From positions 20,506,840 to 20,570,839 of the forward strand of contig SSBO01000012.1 of the NCBI GenBank assembly GCA_005281725.1: 64,000 nt of DNA. The letters run 5' to 3'. The stretch comes from Wuchereria bancrofti. Lineage: Eukaryota > Nematoda > Chromadorea > Rhabditida > Onchocercidae. Shown piece after piece: positions 12,538 through 25,900 of this stretch. Position 1 is the first letter of the stretch, and each line of letters opens with the position of its first letter. The notes under the pieces are model-generated. The model was not told the DNA's origin. It made no database searches and saw only the letters and a program-made list of their open reading frames with translations. A program made the translations under genes and the position numbers.

Positions 12538-12626
12538 AATGCCTAAGATTGTTGTCCTCCTCATTGCGCTTAGTGAGATGGAACAGTTGCAATACAAGAT
12601 TTTCGAGCAGATGCTTACAAGGAGGT
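12538..12626 (+). other. Isolated exon-like segment with start codon
   Basis: An acceptor (TTTTAACAG ending 12537) is followed by an ATG at 12539 and 29 open codons, beginning MPKIVVLLIALSEMEQ. It ends at a perfect donor GTAAGT at 12627. G+C is higher than in the surroundings. No partner exon in matching phase could be found in the next kilobases, so this is a candidate only: a first exon of an unrecognised gene, or chance. Confidence 0.3.
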
Positions 12627-12645
12627 GTAAGTAGTTAGCAGTTCA

Positions 12646-12680
12646 GAAGAAGAAGAAGAAGAGGAAGAGGAAGAGGAAAA
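12646..12680 (+). repeat. GAA/GAG microsatellite
   Basis: Run of GAA units passing into GAGGAA units, right after the exon-like segment at 12538-12626. Confidence 0.8.
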
Positions 12681-12729
12681 AGTTTGTAGAAATATTTGTA
12701 GCATTTGATTGACCCGATCGTTCATTCTT

Positions 12730-12732
<3 letters not shown>

Positions 12733-12762
<30 letters not shown>
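12733..12762 (+). repeat. (TC)n microsatellite
   Basis: About fifteen uninterrupted TC dinucleotides. Confidence 0.9.
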
Positions 12763-12767
<5 letters not shown>

Positions 12768-14110
12768 ATTCCCTTAAAACTTTCTCCTACAAATGAGCTA
12801 TCACAAAAAGTTAGTCGTTTCCACTTCCATCATTTTATCCATCATCAATCCCTTCCCAATAATCGATTATCCACATCACATAAGTTCCTAATTTCCTGTC
12901 CTTTCAAGTGTTTATTCTCTTTAAATATTACCAGTGATAATGCTACTATCTATATATCTATTTTAAACTAAAATTCAACAATCAACAGATACTATTTGAA
13001 CTTATTAACTGAAAATTACTGTTTATTTGATTTTGGTCAAAGTTTAAATTCAAAAAACAGTGTTAAATGAAAAAGCGAATATGGAAGAACAATATTTTCA
13101 GTTTATGTTGATTACTGTGTCTTGTTTAACAGTCTTCAAAATGTTATCACATTTAATTGTTTTCTAAACTATCATTCATTGAATCCTTTTAACAGTATTT
13201 TTTGAAAAAGATTGAAATTTTTCATAAATTTCTGACAACTAGTTAGAAAGCAGAAATGCAGGGACAGAAACAAAAATTAATTTAAGTGAAGAAAGATTGC
13301 ACAAAATGGAATTTATTACGAATCATTCGCAAAACATCTAGTCCCGAATGATCGAACATATTAGTCTATTTGAATTTATATTTTTCTCTCATTTGATAGA
13401 ATTTTATTTATGCAAAAATATTTTATAATTGGGTAAGTCATAAGTAACATTTTATTGTTCAAACATTTAACATTTGATCATACTTGAAAGTGTTTAACGA
13501 TATTTTATGTAGATTACTGATTTTAATTATGAGAAATTTTGATTATCTTATTTCAATTTCTTATGCCTTAAGAGCGGCTTTTTTTACAATAAAGATATTG
13601 GGCAAAGAGTTAGATTAGCTATACCTTAAATTCTTTCCACTTTTTTTCTTTTTGCAAACTTTTAAGTTAATTTTAACAAAGTCAACATAATTCAATTTAT
13701 TCTCTAATTTCTTTTTTTCTCTTTTCTTTTGTAACTATTTCTTCTTTCAATGCTAAAAAACAAATTACACTTACAAGAGAAATTATACCCAACACCTCTT
13801 CGTTCCAGGTGAGAAATGTTTGACAATTTCATAACTATCATTTAATTATCTTTCAATCATCAATTCCGTCTTCATTCTTCGAGTATGAAATTAAATGTCA
13901 AGATTTCATCCTCCCTTCTTGTACTATTTGTCAGGAGGGAAACAAAGAAGCTTTAATTATCATAGTGAATTAACAATCTGTCAATCGTTAGAAAAGCAAA
14001 CTGAGTGATAAAATATTATGTGCAACAAATTCAGTTGGCAAAAATTGTTTCAAATTTCATGAGATGGAATTTACAAAATTTTAGAAATTTTTTAGTTTTC
14101 CTCTTAAGAG

Positions 14111-14153
14111 GAAACAAAATTAAGAGGAAAAATTTCCTCTTAATTTTGTTTTC
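14111..14153. repeat. Near-perfect 20-bp hairpin
   Basis: GAAACAAAATTAAGAGGAAA at 14111-14130 is complemented by the arm at 14133-14153 (one extra T), with a two-base spacer. No gene lies next to it. Confidence 0.8.
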
Positions 14154-14407
14154 TTTTTTAAAATAAAATATTATGAAAAAAACATAGCTTCAAAGTCTTT
14201 TTTTCATTTCTTATAATCTTTTTTGAATTTTCCAGAAGTAAAGAGAGATTACAGGATCAGTATCAGTAAACTCATGTAAACAACTGCAGCAAGCCGCTAA
14301 TTTTTAACGTGCACAACCGAGCACAATTTTTAAACAAAATTTTAAGAGTGCAAAAAAATTTTTTCCATCTAAAAATCTCCAGTACTACTTGTTTTTTCTT
14401 TCTTTTT

Positions 14408-14433
14408 CTCTCTCTCCCTCTCTCTCTCTCTCT
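14408..14433 (+). repeat. (TC)n microsatellite
   Basis: TC dinucleotide run interrupted once by CCC. Confidence 0.85.
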
Positions 14434-17408
14434 TATCTCACAATTATTTAGATGCTAGAAATTTACTTTTTACTTACATAAAAATGCTAAATATAAATAT
14501 ATCATTGCTAAAAGCAAAACTAGGATAAATGATTTATCATTTTAGAAATTTTTAAGAAATTAAAAAAAACACGAAAAAATTAAGTTTTCTTTTTTATCAA
14601 TCCGTAATAACAAGTACTTCATTTTAGCCTTGTTGAAACAAATAAAATTACTCAAATTTGATATTAAGTAGTGAGATGTTTTGCTGATTGCTATTGGAGT
14701 TGATGAAAGTGCAAAGTGTTTAAATTAAGCGTTAAAAGTCTCCTTTTTTGTTTTTTTTTTTGTTTTCTGTTTTTTTCCTTTTTTTTTTGTTTTTTGTATA
14801 AATATTTACTTTGAGTGAATGCAGAGAATAGTATCATGTAAAATATACTAAGCATATGGATGGATCTTAGGAAAGGTAGCATCTGTTGCTATTCTGTCAA
14901 ACACATGTGCCTCTTGAGTTCCTCTTCAATACTTCATTCATTCATTCAACAATGTTGGATACAGTCTGATCGTTTAGGATTACCTTTTTGTATGATTTTA
15001 AGAAATTTGAAACTAGGAAAGGTCATTATCTTTTATAACTTTTTTATTAAATTTTTGATAGAATTTTTGCCTTTTTTTTTCTTTTTTGACACAGTATTTA
15101 ATGAATTTGTGAAGTCAATGAATATTCTAATTCAAAAGATTTAATTAATTGTTTAATGATTTGTTGTTGAAATTTTGATGAGAAATTAATTTCTGATTTA
15201 AAGTAACCTTTTTTAAATTAAATGATTGAATCGTTTACGATGATTAGAAACCATAGATTTGATTGAGAAGAGTCTATCTATGTGAGCACTTTACTGCGAG
15301 GCAATTACTCTTAAAGAAAGGTTTACCGAAATGCTTGTTTGATTGTTTGTTGCTTACCAAGCGGATGGGTAAAGTTGGCACAGATTAGATGAAGTGATTA
15401 TCGCGGATGTGAGGTTATCTTAATCATTTGATTGTTTATTCTGACCCATTTAGCAATAGTGAACTGTCAAATTTTGTTTATTTATTGTAATGCACTGAAA
15501 TTTCTTAATGAAATTAGCGCTTTTTCAAATAGCATCGATTTAATTTTATTGGAAAGTTTGAATTGAATTTGAAAGTGTTTTTTTCGTAAAAAATTATGTA
15601 AATCACAATGAAATTTGATCATCATTTTAATTTTTACCTGTTTATTGATTATTTCAAAAAATCTTATTTGAATTTTGATTATCAGATAAAACAATAGATA
15701 AAACAATAGACAATCATTTTTTATAATTTTTCATAGTTCCCGATCATTAAATTTATATTTAATTTTTTTCAAATATTGTTTTATTTGTGCAGTAAGTTTT
15801 ACAACTTATGTTAATATTGAATTGGAAAGTATTTAAAGATGTTGCACGAAAAATTCCATATGCTTTTCTTCCTTATTTTGAAAATGGCATAGAAAAAAAA
15901 GTTTTATTAGTAGAAGTAAGTCTTTACTTTCCCGCATATGATGGCACTGATATTTCAATTCTGAAAAGTGAACAAATATCCGAAATTCATATCTCATAGG
16001 TCAGAGTTTAAAGTTAATAAATTTGATTAATCATTAAGGCACTATTTCATTAATTCTAATGAGAAAATGAAAAATATGATAATGCTATGCTCCTGAAAAT
16101 GCTTTTAATGAGATCATTCTTCAATGATAGTTTTGGCTTATTTCTCAACCATTATTAGCCTAAAGTATTAATATATTAAATGGGTCCTAGTCTAATTATT
16201 TTACACGACATTGTCATCAACAAATAATCTAATCAGAATTGAAGATGTACAACACAAATTAACAAATCTAAGCTTTCCCCATCATTTCCTATCATTAATA
16301 ACAATATTGACCAATTAAGGAGATTGATCAATTGTCATTGCTTTCATTGCAAAGATTTTAATCAGTGAACAATTTTATTGTTGTTAAAGGTGCACTGAAT
16401 ATGCAAATATTAACAAAGTAAAAGATAAAATTTTCTTTTTTTACTGACTAACAAATAGAAAAGTAATCTGTGTATTCAATAATGAATTAAATTTAGATTA
16501 TCAACAATTTGAGTTATTTTCTCTTTTATAATTTTTGAAATTTCGGATTATACTTAAAAGGAGCAGAAATTTTCGGACTGACATCTATTTATTGCTATTT
16601 TCTGAATTAAACATTGGATACTTTTGAAATTTGTTTTTGATTTTTGTATTTTCGAATGTATGAATTCTATTGTATAGATGGTCAAATTGCTCGTTTAATT
16701 GACGTTTTGAACGAATTTCAATAAAATTAATTATATAGTGGATCCGATTCAGTATATGAAGGAACTTCATACTTATTAAGTTTTCATGAGATAAAATTCG
16801 GTTCTGCTAACAGATTAAGATAAAAATAATATTGCTCAGTGGATTTTTTGACTTCATCGAAAAATAAGCACTGATTATTTTTAACAATTGAGAAACTTTC
16901 AAATTGAAACAGATAAAAAGGTTTCGAAAATATGTTAAATTCCACTTGTACCCTTCTTTTTATTGCTTTATGTTCAAATCTTTCAAAATTATTTTAGGAT
17001 GCTCTTTTTTGTTCTATGAATTTCATAAATGATCACAGTTTTTTGGAAATTTAAATCTGCAAAAGCACTAACAAAACATTTAAGATTAGATATAATTGAT
17101 TGATGTAATTGATCGGGTGATCTTCGTATAATCAAGTATTTAAATATTCAAGTATCTTTTAGTTATTAATTTTGTTTTATTCCTAAAAAGTTTGAAAGTA
17201 TCAATTCTAATGACTCTAACTTTCATTTTAAGATTTCTTTGCATAATTTCACAAGGTTTCCTAAAAGAATAAAGAAACTTTATGTTGTATAGAACGAACT
17301 TTTTTTTTGTTGTGATTTTCCTAATACAATCACGAAATTTTTTATCTTACTTAGATATCTAATCACTTTGTGATTCAGCATTTAAAAGTGATTAGATCAT
17401 TGTTACTC

Positions 17409-17488
17409 AATATAGTTCAGACTAATTCAGTATAGTTCAGACTAATTCAATATAGTTTAGACTAATTCAATATAGTTCAAACTAATTT
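17409..17488 (+). repeat. 20-bp minisatellite, four copies
   Basis: Four tandem copies of AATATAGTTCAGACTAATTC, each with zero to three changes. The last copy runs into unrelated sequence. Confidence 0.9.
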
Positions 17489-18678
17489 CCAATAAATTTT
17501 GATTCTGTTTTTAACATAACTAATGCAATTACTGAATTAGATTAATGAAATAATAGAGGAGATAATCATAAAAAGTAATAATAATTTGCTCAAAAATTAG
17601 TGTCACCTTAGCAATTTTTTTGCTACATTTCTGTCTTTAAAAGTAAAGTTTAAATTATAACAAAAGCAGGTAATAATTAGCTTTATCGTTATAATTTTTC
17701 TTAAATGATTGAAAATTTTTCCTTGAGTTAATGTAGATTTTGATAATTTCTCCTGCTGAATCAATAATTTGTTCTATTTTTTCCTTTTTTGAGAAGTTTT
17801 AAAGATTTTACTATTCTATGTGAAATATGAATGCAATAATTGAAATTTATGAAATTAATATAAATTGGCTATGATTTGAAACAAAATAAATAATATTTAC
17901 CACCCACCTCATTTAGGTTGCCATAATATTCATTTATTCTTTTTTGCTATTTAAATTTTTACAATTTGGCGGAATTTATATTCTCTCTGAAACTATCAAT
18001 GTGATAGGAAAATGATTCGCTAGTAGTTGTACAATGTGTTTCAAATCATTTTTGAATGGAAAATTTCTTTTTTCACGATTACTTTTCTTATTACGAAACA
18101 TTTTAATGTAAACTTTGTTTAAAATAAATTTTGCTAAAGAACGATATTATGCAACAAATGCTTTGGCGCACAATTTAAACAACAAAACTTTCATTCTCAC
18201 TTTTTTTTGTCAGCAATTACTTTGATTCTGTTCTAAATTTGTAACAATGCTACCATTGGAAAGAAAATAAATGCTTGCTTATGATTAAGCAAATTCAAAC
18301 TCTTTTAACAAACATTTAAAATTTTTTCAATTTTATTTATGATGAATCACTACATAATTTCAAGAATTAATTTCTCTCGTAATTTCTAAATGTGTAATAT
18401 TTAATAAATTATTGTTTATGATAAAGTATAAATGATTATAAAATGATTTTTTTGTATTATCAGTAGAAGAAGCAATCAATGAACAAATAAGTATTACTTT
18501 TGAGTGATAAATAATCGTTAAGAGTGAAACTGAACGAATTTTCTTTTTTTTTTTTGTGTGTTTTATAATATACTAATGGAATAATATTATCGAAAAGAAA
18601 GTTTTAAAAGTGAATTTCATATTTTACGTTCTTTTTTTTTTTTTTTTAAAACTAACAAATCATAACGAAGATATTTAC

Positions 18679-18723
18679 GAGAGAGAGATCGAGAGGGGGA
18701 GAGAGAGGGAGGGAGAAAGAGGA
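18679..18723 (+). repeat. GA-rich low-complexity tract
   Basis: Purine-only run built from GAGA and GGGA units with a single ATC interruption. Confidence 0.85.
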
Positions 18724-19960
18724 GGATTGTTCATATAAATTGTTTATTTCTTTGGATTATCGGATAGTTATGTTGCACAGCCATTTCTTTTAAAATTACG
18801 CATTATTTTACGCTTTATGTTTATTGGTTCATTTATGCCATACTTTATGCTTTTTTATTCAAATAAATCACTTAGGTCTTATTTTCTTTTCTCTCTTTTT
18901 TTTTTATAAAATGTATTCTTTTAAAAAACAAATTTTTATTAATTTTTATTCTTTGCATAATTTTTTCCAGTGTTAAAGTTTATTTCAAATTATAATAAAT
19001 GTAAACAAATAGATGAATGAATAAGTAAATAAATAAATGAAATAAATATATATGTAGTCGTTTTACAAGTGTTCTCTTGGTATATTTCAAAAATTAAAAT
19101 AACAGTGAAGGCGCATTTATTCCAGCAGATGTCCTGTTGGAATCGAATAGAATTCTTGCTATTCTCTGGTGCTATTTGGTTACTATTTCTTTTTTTTTTT
19201 GTTCTTTTTTAAAGCATATCTTATCAATCTTTTGACTCAGAATGCACCAGTAATCCATCATATCAAATCAGAAGCAAACACAATCAAAGGATCCGTTAAA
19301 TATGTTATCTTGACAGCTTATAATATTTCAAGGCTTGATAATTTCATTTCTTACCTGTGTAAATACCTGTCCAATGCACAGAAATTAATCATAATCAATT
19401 ATTATTAAATCATAGAATGAACAGAGAAGAAAAAGAAAAAAGTTACATAAAGAATTAAGAGGTAGAAAGTGAAGAAAAAAGTGGAAATATGAGAATAAAG
19501 AAGGAAAAATCAGTCCCTTTAAACTATTAAATCTTAAATCTTTCCAAATTATAATTGCAACAATCAGCTTTTCATCATTGATAATAGATTGATTAAAATG
19601 AATGGAATTGACAGTCGATGATGTTATACTTTCAAGTTGGCTAACATACCGCCAGATATATAACAATGTATAAATTTTGATAAGCAGCTTAATCATTTCA
19701 ATAGAGATTCATTCAAAAGTAGGGCAATCAAAATCATTATTCATACTTTTAATTTTTTTACAAATTTCGTAATCAACAAGTAACGTTCAAATTATACAGC
19801 AATGAAAATGTGTATTGTTTCAAAACATCTTTTAATTACTTGTAAATTGGATATTAATTTCAACAGTACTAAGGCGGCGCATTTGGTTTGATACTTCAGT
19901 GTATTGTTCAAATTATGAATATAAGTTATTTACAGATATTTCGAAGTTAATTTTCGTCTA

Positions 19961-22900
19961 ATGAAATCTCACATATACTCGCTATTTGCACTATTTATTG
20001 TTATTGCTGATGGTGAGTAACTTTTGGATGAATTTCATTCCATAAGTTGTGCTAATTAGAAATTAGTCAACATTATTTAATTTCAGTATTTGCAAAGGAT
20101 GTCAGGAAATTATGTACCAATACATTGGGTAGCAGAAGTTGTGGCCAATGTATTAAACAACATCCAGATTGTGCATGGTGTCTTGATCCGGTTAGCTTAT
20201 TGCTCATCAATCATTTGTAAATTAAAAATAAAACAATTTTGAAGGAATTAAAAAAAAACAATTTGAAAAAAACTTTGAAGGAATTAATATATTTAGGATT
20301 TTGTCAATTAAAATATATTCAATACATATTGGAATCTTCAACTGCTGCAAAATTATGTATTGTTAGCTCAAAATGATAAGTATAAATATGTTAAAAATTA
20401 TACTATTGCTTTTTATTTGCTTATTTAATATGATTTGACTTTCTGACAAATTTATTTTTGACAAACTAAATCCCAAAGTTGAGTTTATTTTATATTTCAA
20501 TTAATTTTTCTCACTGATGCCTTAGTTCTGTGTGAAAATTAATTATTTGAAAAAAAAAGTGAAATTAAGGAAATTTCGAATTATATTAAACTATTCTAAA
20601 TATGAATGAGATTAGAGCTCAGAAATGCAATAAGTTTGACCATCCAGGTTTAAGCCAATAAAACTTACTGTCAATTAGCATGACAGAATGGAATTTAAAT
20701 TAACAAAAAACACTTTCAAAAAAAAAAAAAACCTTAAGAGAATATTAAGATTAATGTAATCGTTGTGCATAAATATTTTTCTGTGGATTTTTTTTTTTTT
20801 TTTTCGAATTGATAATAAATTATGAGGAAGAAAATTTTTGAAATATTACAGCATTTGGTAGGTCCATCACGATGCGATTTAAAATCTGAATTTCAAGGCA
20901 AATGTGCTCCATCGCTTATCTATTCACCAACTACAGAAGTTCGAATTGTACCTCAAAATGTAATATTTATTTTTGAATAATAAATCGAATCTTTTTCGTT
21001 TAATCTAAATTAGTTTTAGAACAATTTAACAAGTTCAGAAGTTTCCAGGTATGTAACCTTTATTGATCATAGCAATTTAGTTGTCCTTTTAAGTAAGGAC
21101 AACTAAATTGCATTTTATAGCTGAAAATTCCGTTACTGCAAAATTTAAAGACACTATAAAATATTATTTAATTTTTCCAGCTTATTTTTCTTGAAATTTC
21201 CAAAACTAATTAATTATTGTTTTAGAATTTGCCATTAGGAAGTAAACAGGCAGATGGTGCAACGATTGTACAACTCGAACCACAGCAAGTTGTTTTGAGA
21301 ATGAAACCTGGTAACCATAAATTTTATAATTACTTCATCCTATCTCATATCTCATTCAAATTTTGTCACTTCTATGAAATAGCAAAAAAAAAAACATTAG
21401 GTCTTCTCACGTACTACTGGTAAAAGTGATGTATTTGAAATTACTATAAAATGCTAGAATTTGCATTTTCAAATTTATTTTCACTATCGGCTAAAAGAAA
21501 TTACTGCTATAATTATTTCTTTCAAATTTTCATTATTATTTAAATGCATATAACAAAATGAACTTGATTATTTTAAAATGTCAGTAACTTGACATACTTT
21601 TTTTTCTTTCATTCTTTGTTAGTTAGTAAATATCTTTTGTTTGTTTGGTGAGATCTGAAAAAAAAAAGAAGCAAATCATCCGACCATTTAGTCTTTTTCT
21701 TTGTTTTCCTCTTTCTTTGTCATGCTCAAATTTTATAATTCAATCCAAAAACAACAATATATTTAGTTAGCAATAAACTGTCTATTATTATGTTCAAATC
21801 TGATGACTCAATTCAAATGTTAGTGATAGGTAGTTGAACAGTACAAACTTCACGTCGGCAAATATTGCTAATTTAAAAAGCAGAAAACATTGCTTAATAA
21901 ACTAAGTTGAAAAAAAAAAAAAAAGAAAACAAAGTGTGTGTGTTGTTTTTGTAATTAAATGCACTTTTTAACATATAAACAGCAAAATAGTGCTGAAGAA
22001 GAAGCATATAAACAAAATAGCAGCCAATTATCATTGCTGTGTAAAAGTAAAGTTAAACAAAATTTCCGAGAAGAATGAAAAAATTTTAGTAGCTTTGAAA
22101 GCAATGTTAAATTCAAATTCCATGTTACAACTATAATCACCATTTTATCATTGCTTGGTCAGGTTATCTTATCAAATAAACATATGTTTTTGTAATTATA
22201 TGCACTTTTTGAAAAATTCTTATCACAACAAAATGAATCATCTTAGGAAATGATTTAAATTTTTGCTGCTTTACAATTATATATGAGAAGAATTAAGGAA
22301 AATTAAAAAGAATTTTATCGATGAAAATTTGAAAATTTTTATTTCTTAATGTTAAATGCGACAAGTAATTAAGCAATTAGAAATAATTGTTAAATTAGAA
22401 AACAACAAACGAATGTCTGCCTTATCATTTTCTTATAGTTTATGCTAATCAAATAATAAAATACTACAAGTTACTCTGCTAATTATAATCACTTAATCAT
22501 CTCTTCCCCTTTCATCTTTCCAATTAATTTTTTACCTAGATTATTTGCATGTATCGCAAAAGTGTTGAAAATCTTCATAAATTTCACTTTTAATCCATGG
22601 TATTACATTTCTTCACTTTCGTCTAGTTTTTTCCTTTTGCCATCCAATCACAGCCAAATACTATAAAATATGATTTCATGACACTTTTCACGATTCATTG
22701 TTGTGAATTTTCGTAAATGTTTGAAATAAAATATTTCATTTTTTTTTAAACTATCGCCTTATTTTCACTCGCCTATTTCTCTATTAATGCCTTATTAAAT
22801 TCATCAAACTCACAATTGTCTTAATTTTTTGATCCAAAACTTAGCAAAATTGCACTGTTTGATTCCTTTCTCTATCAATGTCTTATTTTATGCTTTCAAT

Positions 22901-25900
22901 TTAAGTTAGTACTAAAATAAAAATTGTACACATATTAAATGATATTTGCAGATGAAATATTTCATTTGAGAAGTGAAATTTGAAAAGTTAAATATTAGTT
23001 TAAATCAAAAAATAGTTGGAAGATATTTATGTATACCTTATTTGCATGAATTTACTTTATTTAAGTGATTTTTTTATTTCCAGGTGATATAATGGAAGTA
23101 CCATTCAAATACCTGCACAGGCCACAGCAACCAAGTCAGCGTGATTTTGTCATACAAACCAGCGAGTTTCGATCATTGGGTGTTGGTATCGATTTTTCCA
23201 TTCTTTGCGGAGGGTATATTTTATTAAATTTGAAATTTATCAAATATTTAATTGTTGAACATCTTCATTTAATAATAATGCTTAAAATATTAGTTTACAT
23301 TTACACCTCATTTGTGCATTTATTCGAAATGAAACTACTTTGCTTTTTTACAATAAAAATAAATGAGATTTTTGTTCAAATTAAATTCCCAACAAATTCT
23401 ATTGTTTTTGCATAACTTATATTTTAATAATCTGAATTAAATGAAAATTGATAAAACACATCAATATATTACTTTTTCTCTTTGAAAGTTACATTTACAC
23501 TTTCTCATTTGTGCATTTATTCGAAATGAAACTACTTTGCCTTTTTTTTGCAAACTATTAATTGATTCAAATTTCGAACTTAAAAAAAAAAGAAGTTAAA
23601 AATATATTTTACAGAAAGCGAGTGCAAGGACGGCAATGTCCAAATGTTGCAATAGGTGATCAAATCGAATTTTTCGCGAAAGTATCCTTAAACGAGTGCA
23701 AATTAGGAGGCGATATTGCGGTTTCTATTGGCGCATATGGTTATCAAACCGTTTCTGCTATGTATATCACACCATCATGTGGTTGTGAATGTGAAAAAGT
23801 GCAAAATCAGGTTTATACATCATATCTTTTCCAGATGTATAAAGCAGTTTTAATGTTTTATAATTAAAAGAGATATAAAATGCTCAGTAAAATTCTCTGG
23901 TGTTATTTAAACGAATTATTTCTAGGAAAAGCTATCACCATTATGTTATGGTGCAGGCGATTTAATTTGTGGTGTATGTGAATGTCAACCAGGTAAAGGT
24001 GGAAATCACTGTGAATGTGATTTAAAGCAGCATGGTGCTTTATCAGCTCAGGAATTGGAAAATAGATGTAGAAAGTAAGAATTGATAATTATCATGATTA
24101 ACTTTTAATTTAAATAATTAAAATTCAAAAGAATTAAAAGTGATATTATAATATTATGCATTTCATACTTTAAAAGATTCGACTCATATTTTTATTCATA
24201 GAAATTCGTTTAATTTAATTCATAATTCATTCCATAGCACAATAAACCTCACCCAAATAGCTCAATAAGATATACATTCTAACAAATTAAATTGGAAAAG
24301 ATTAAAGCAAACGTTTGTTATCATTTTAGAACTCCGAAAGATTTAGTTTGTAGCGGTAATGGTCAGTGCAAATGCGGTAGCTGTCTTTGCAACGTCGAAC
24401 ACGTAAGTGTATTTAGCGTTCTGCTGACTCAATTTTACCTCAGTACTAACTTTAAAATTATGTTTAAAAACTAATGTTTAAAAAAACGTTGAGATGCATC
24501 GAAGTTCCGTTATATACGCTGAATACGTAGGCATGGACAACTGATTGACTTTTTTTTTTTCGAATGTTTATTTATTTGTTAAAATGACAAAATTTTCCTT
24601 TGGGTGAAGTGTTTTGGTTGGATTCGAGATTTAAAGAGATTTAAATTCGAAATTTGACTTTACCAACAATCATTATTGATCTACACGTCAATACGATTGT
24701 TATTGCTATCTTTTGAAATTAAAATCTGGTCAATTAAACTTAATAGTTTTGATCGCACTATGAGGAAACCCTTGTAGAATTCAATTGTTATAGGTTCGTG
24801 GAAATTATTGCGAATGTGAAAATATGTCATGTCCAAGTTCTAATAACAGAATGTGTGCAGGCCAAGGTGAGTGCAAATGTGGCAAATGTCATTGTGAAGA
24901 AGGTTATACAGGTGATGATTGCTCGTGCACTCTCGATACTTCTTCATGTTTAGAAGGCGGAGTAAGTTTCAAGAAGATTTGTGAAAATTTTTTATTTTAT
25001 ATTAAAAATTTTGCATATGCGTTTTCTTTCAAAAATATTTATATGAAAAAAAAAGAAGTATATTTTTGCGCAAATGTTTTATTTTCTATGGTATGAGCGT
25101 ATGCGAACCAAATTTTCTACTTATTTCTTTATTGTATCTGTGTTTAACTTTTTTTCTGTAGATTTTTTTAAATTTTAAGATATAAACTTTATTATCAGCA
25201 TTTCACTCTTTAACTTTTCAATGCAGTTTATTGGAATTTTTGTTTTCTTTTTTTTTCAGAAAATTTGCAGTGGACAAGGTAGATGTGAATGTGGAAAATG
25301 CGTTTGTTATGAGGGTTTCACAGGGTTAACTTGTGGAGTAGTGGCTGAAAATGAGGCCTTAGATGATGAAATGCCTGAATCACCTGATTTTGGTGAACAT
25401 GGTGAGATGGATGGATCCTCAAAAGATAGTGTAAACAAAGTTGGATATGATCAATTTCAAGAAGAGAATTTAGATGAGATTACTGAAAATAAAGTGAAAG
25501 AGGGCGAAGAATATGCTGAAGTAACAGAAGGATATGAAATGAATGGTCAAGAAGGTATGAAAAGTGAACATAATTCAAAAATTTAATTGTTATCTATTTC
25601 TATTCCATTTGTATTGATTAATATATGAAGTTTTGTTTTTTTTTAATCAGAAATAAAAAAATTATACGTGAAAATAATCAGCAATTTCAGAAAAAAAAGA
25701 AAAAAGAAAGAAAAACAAATGAAATTATTATTATTATAAGATTGAGGTTAAGATTTTAAAGCATAATAAAAGGATGGTTTTTTAAATGTTACAAAAATTT
25801 CATGAACCATTTTTTTTTTATAGCTGGTGAAATATTGCCATCAGTGGATGATGATGATATTGGTAGTAAATCAGCTGAATTAACTGAGACAAGAGCTGAA

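Larger units (their letters stand above)
12763..19960. other. Gene-free stretch upstream of the integrin-like gene
   Basis: Very AT-rich with many homopolymer tracts. Apart from the listed simple repeats and the hairpin at 14111-14153, nothing has firm coding character. Two slightly less AT-rich patches, about 14850-15000 and 15280-15470, stand out by composition but have no sustained frame. A frame at 15808-15999 lacks splice context. The final bases include TTATTTACAG at 19926-19935, a plausible spliced-leader acceptor for the gene starting at 19961. Confidence 0.4.

Noticed and set aside
14691..14882. Lys-rich minus-strand frame
   Set aside because: Produced by poly-T tracts at about 14743-14800; no splice or coding signal.
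15808..15999. 63-codon plus-strand frame
   Set aside because: Reads moderately protein-like but has no acceptor, donor or partner exon, and no family match.
19169..19408. 79-codon frame with an acceptor-like CTCAG near 19240
   Set aside because: No matching phase exon follows, and the start is in low-complexity T-rich DNA.
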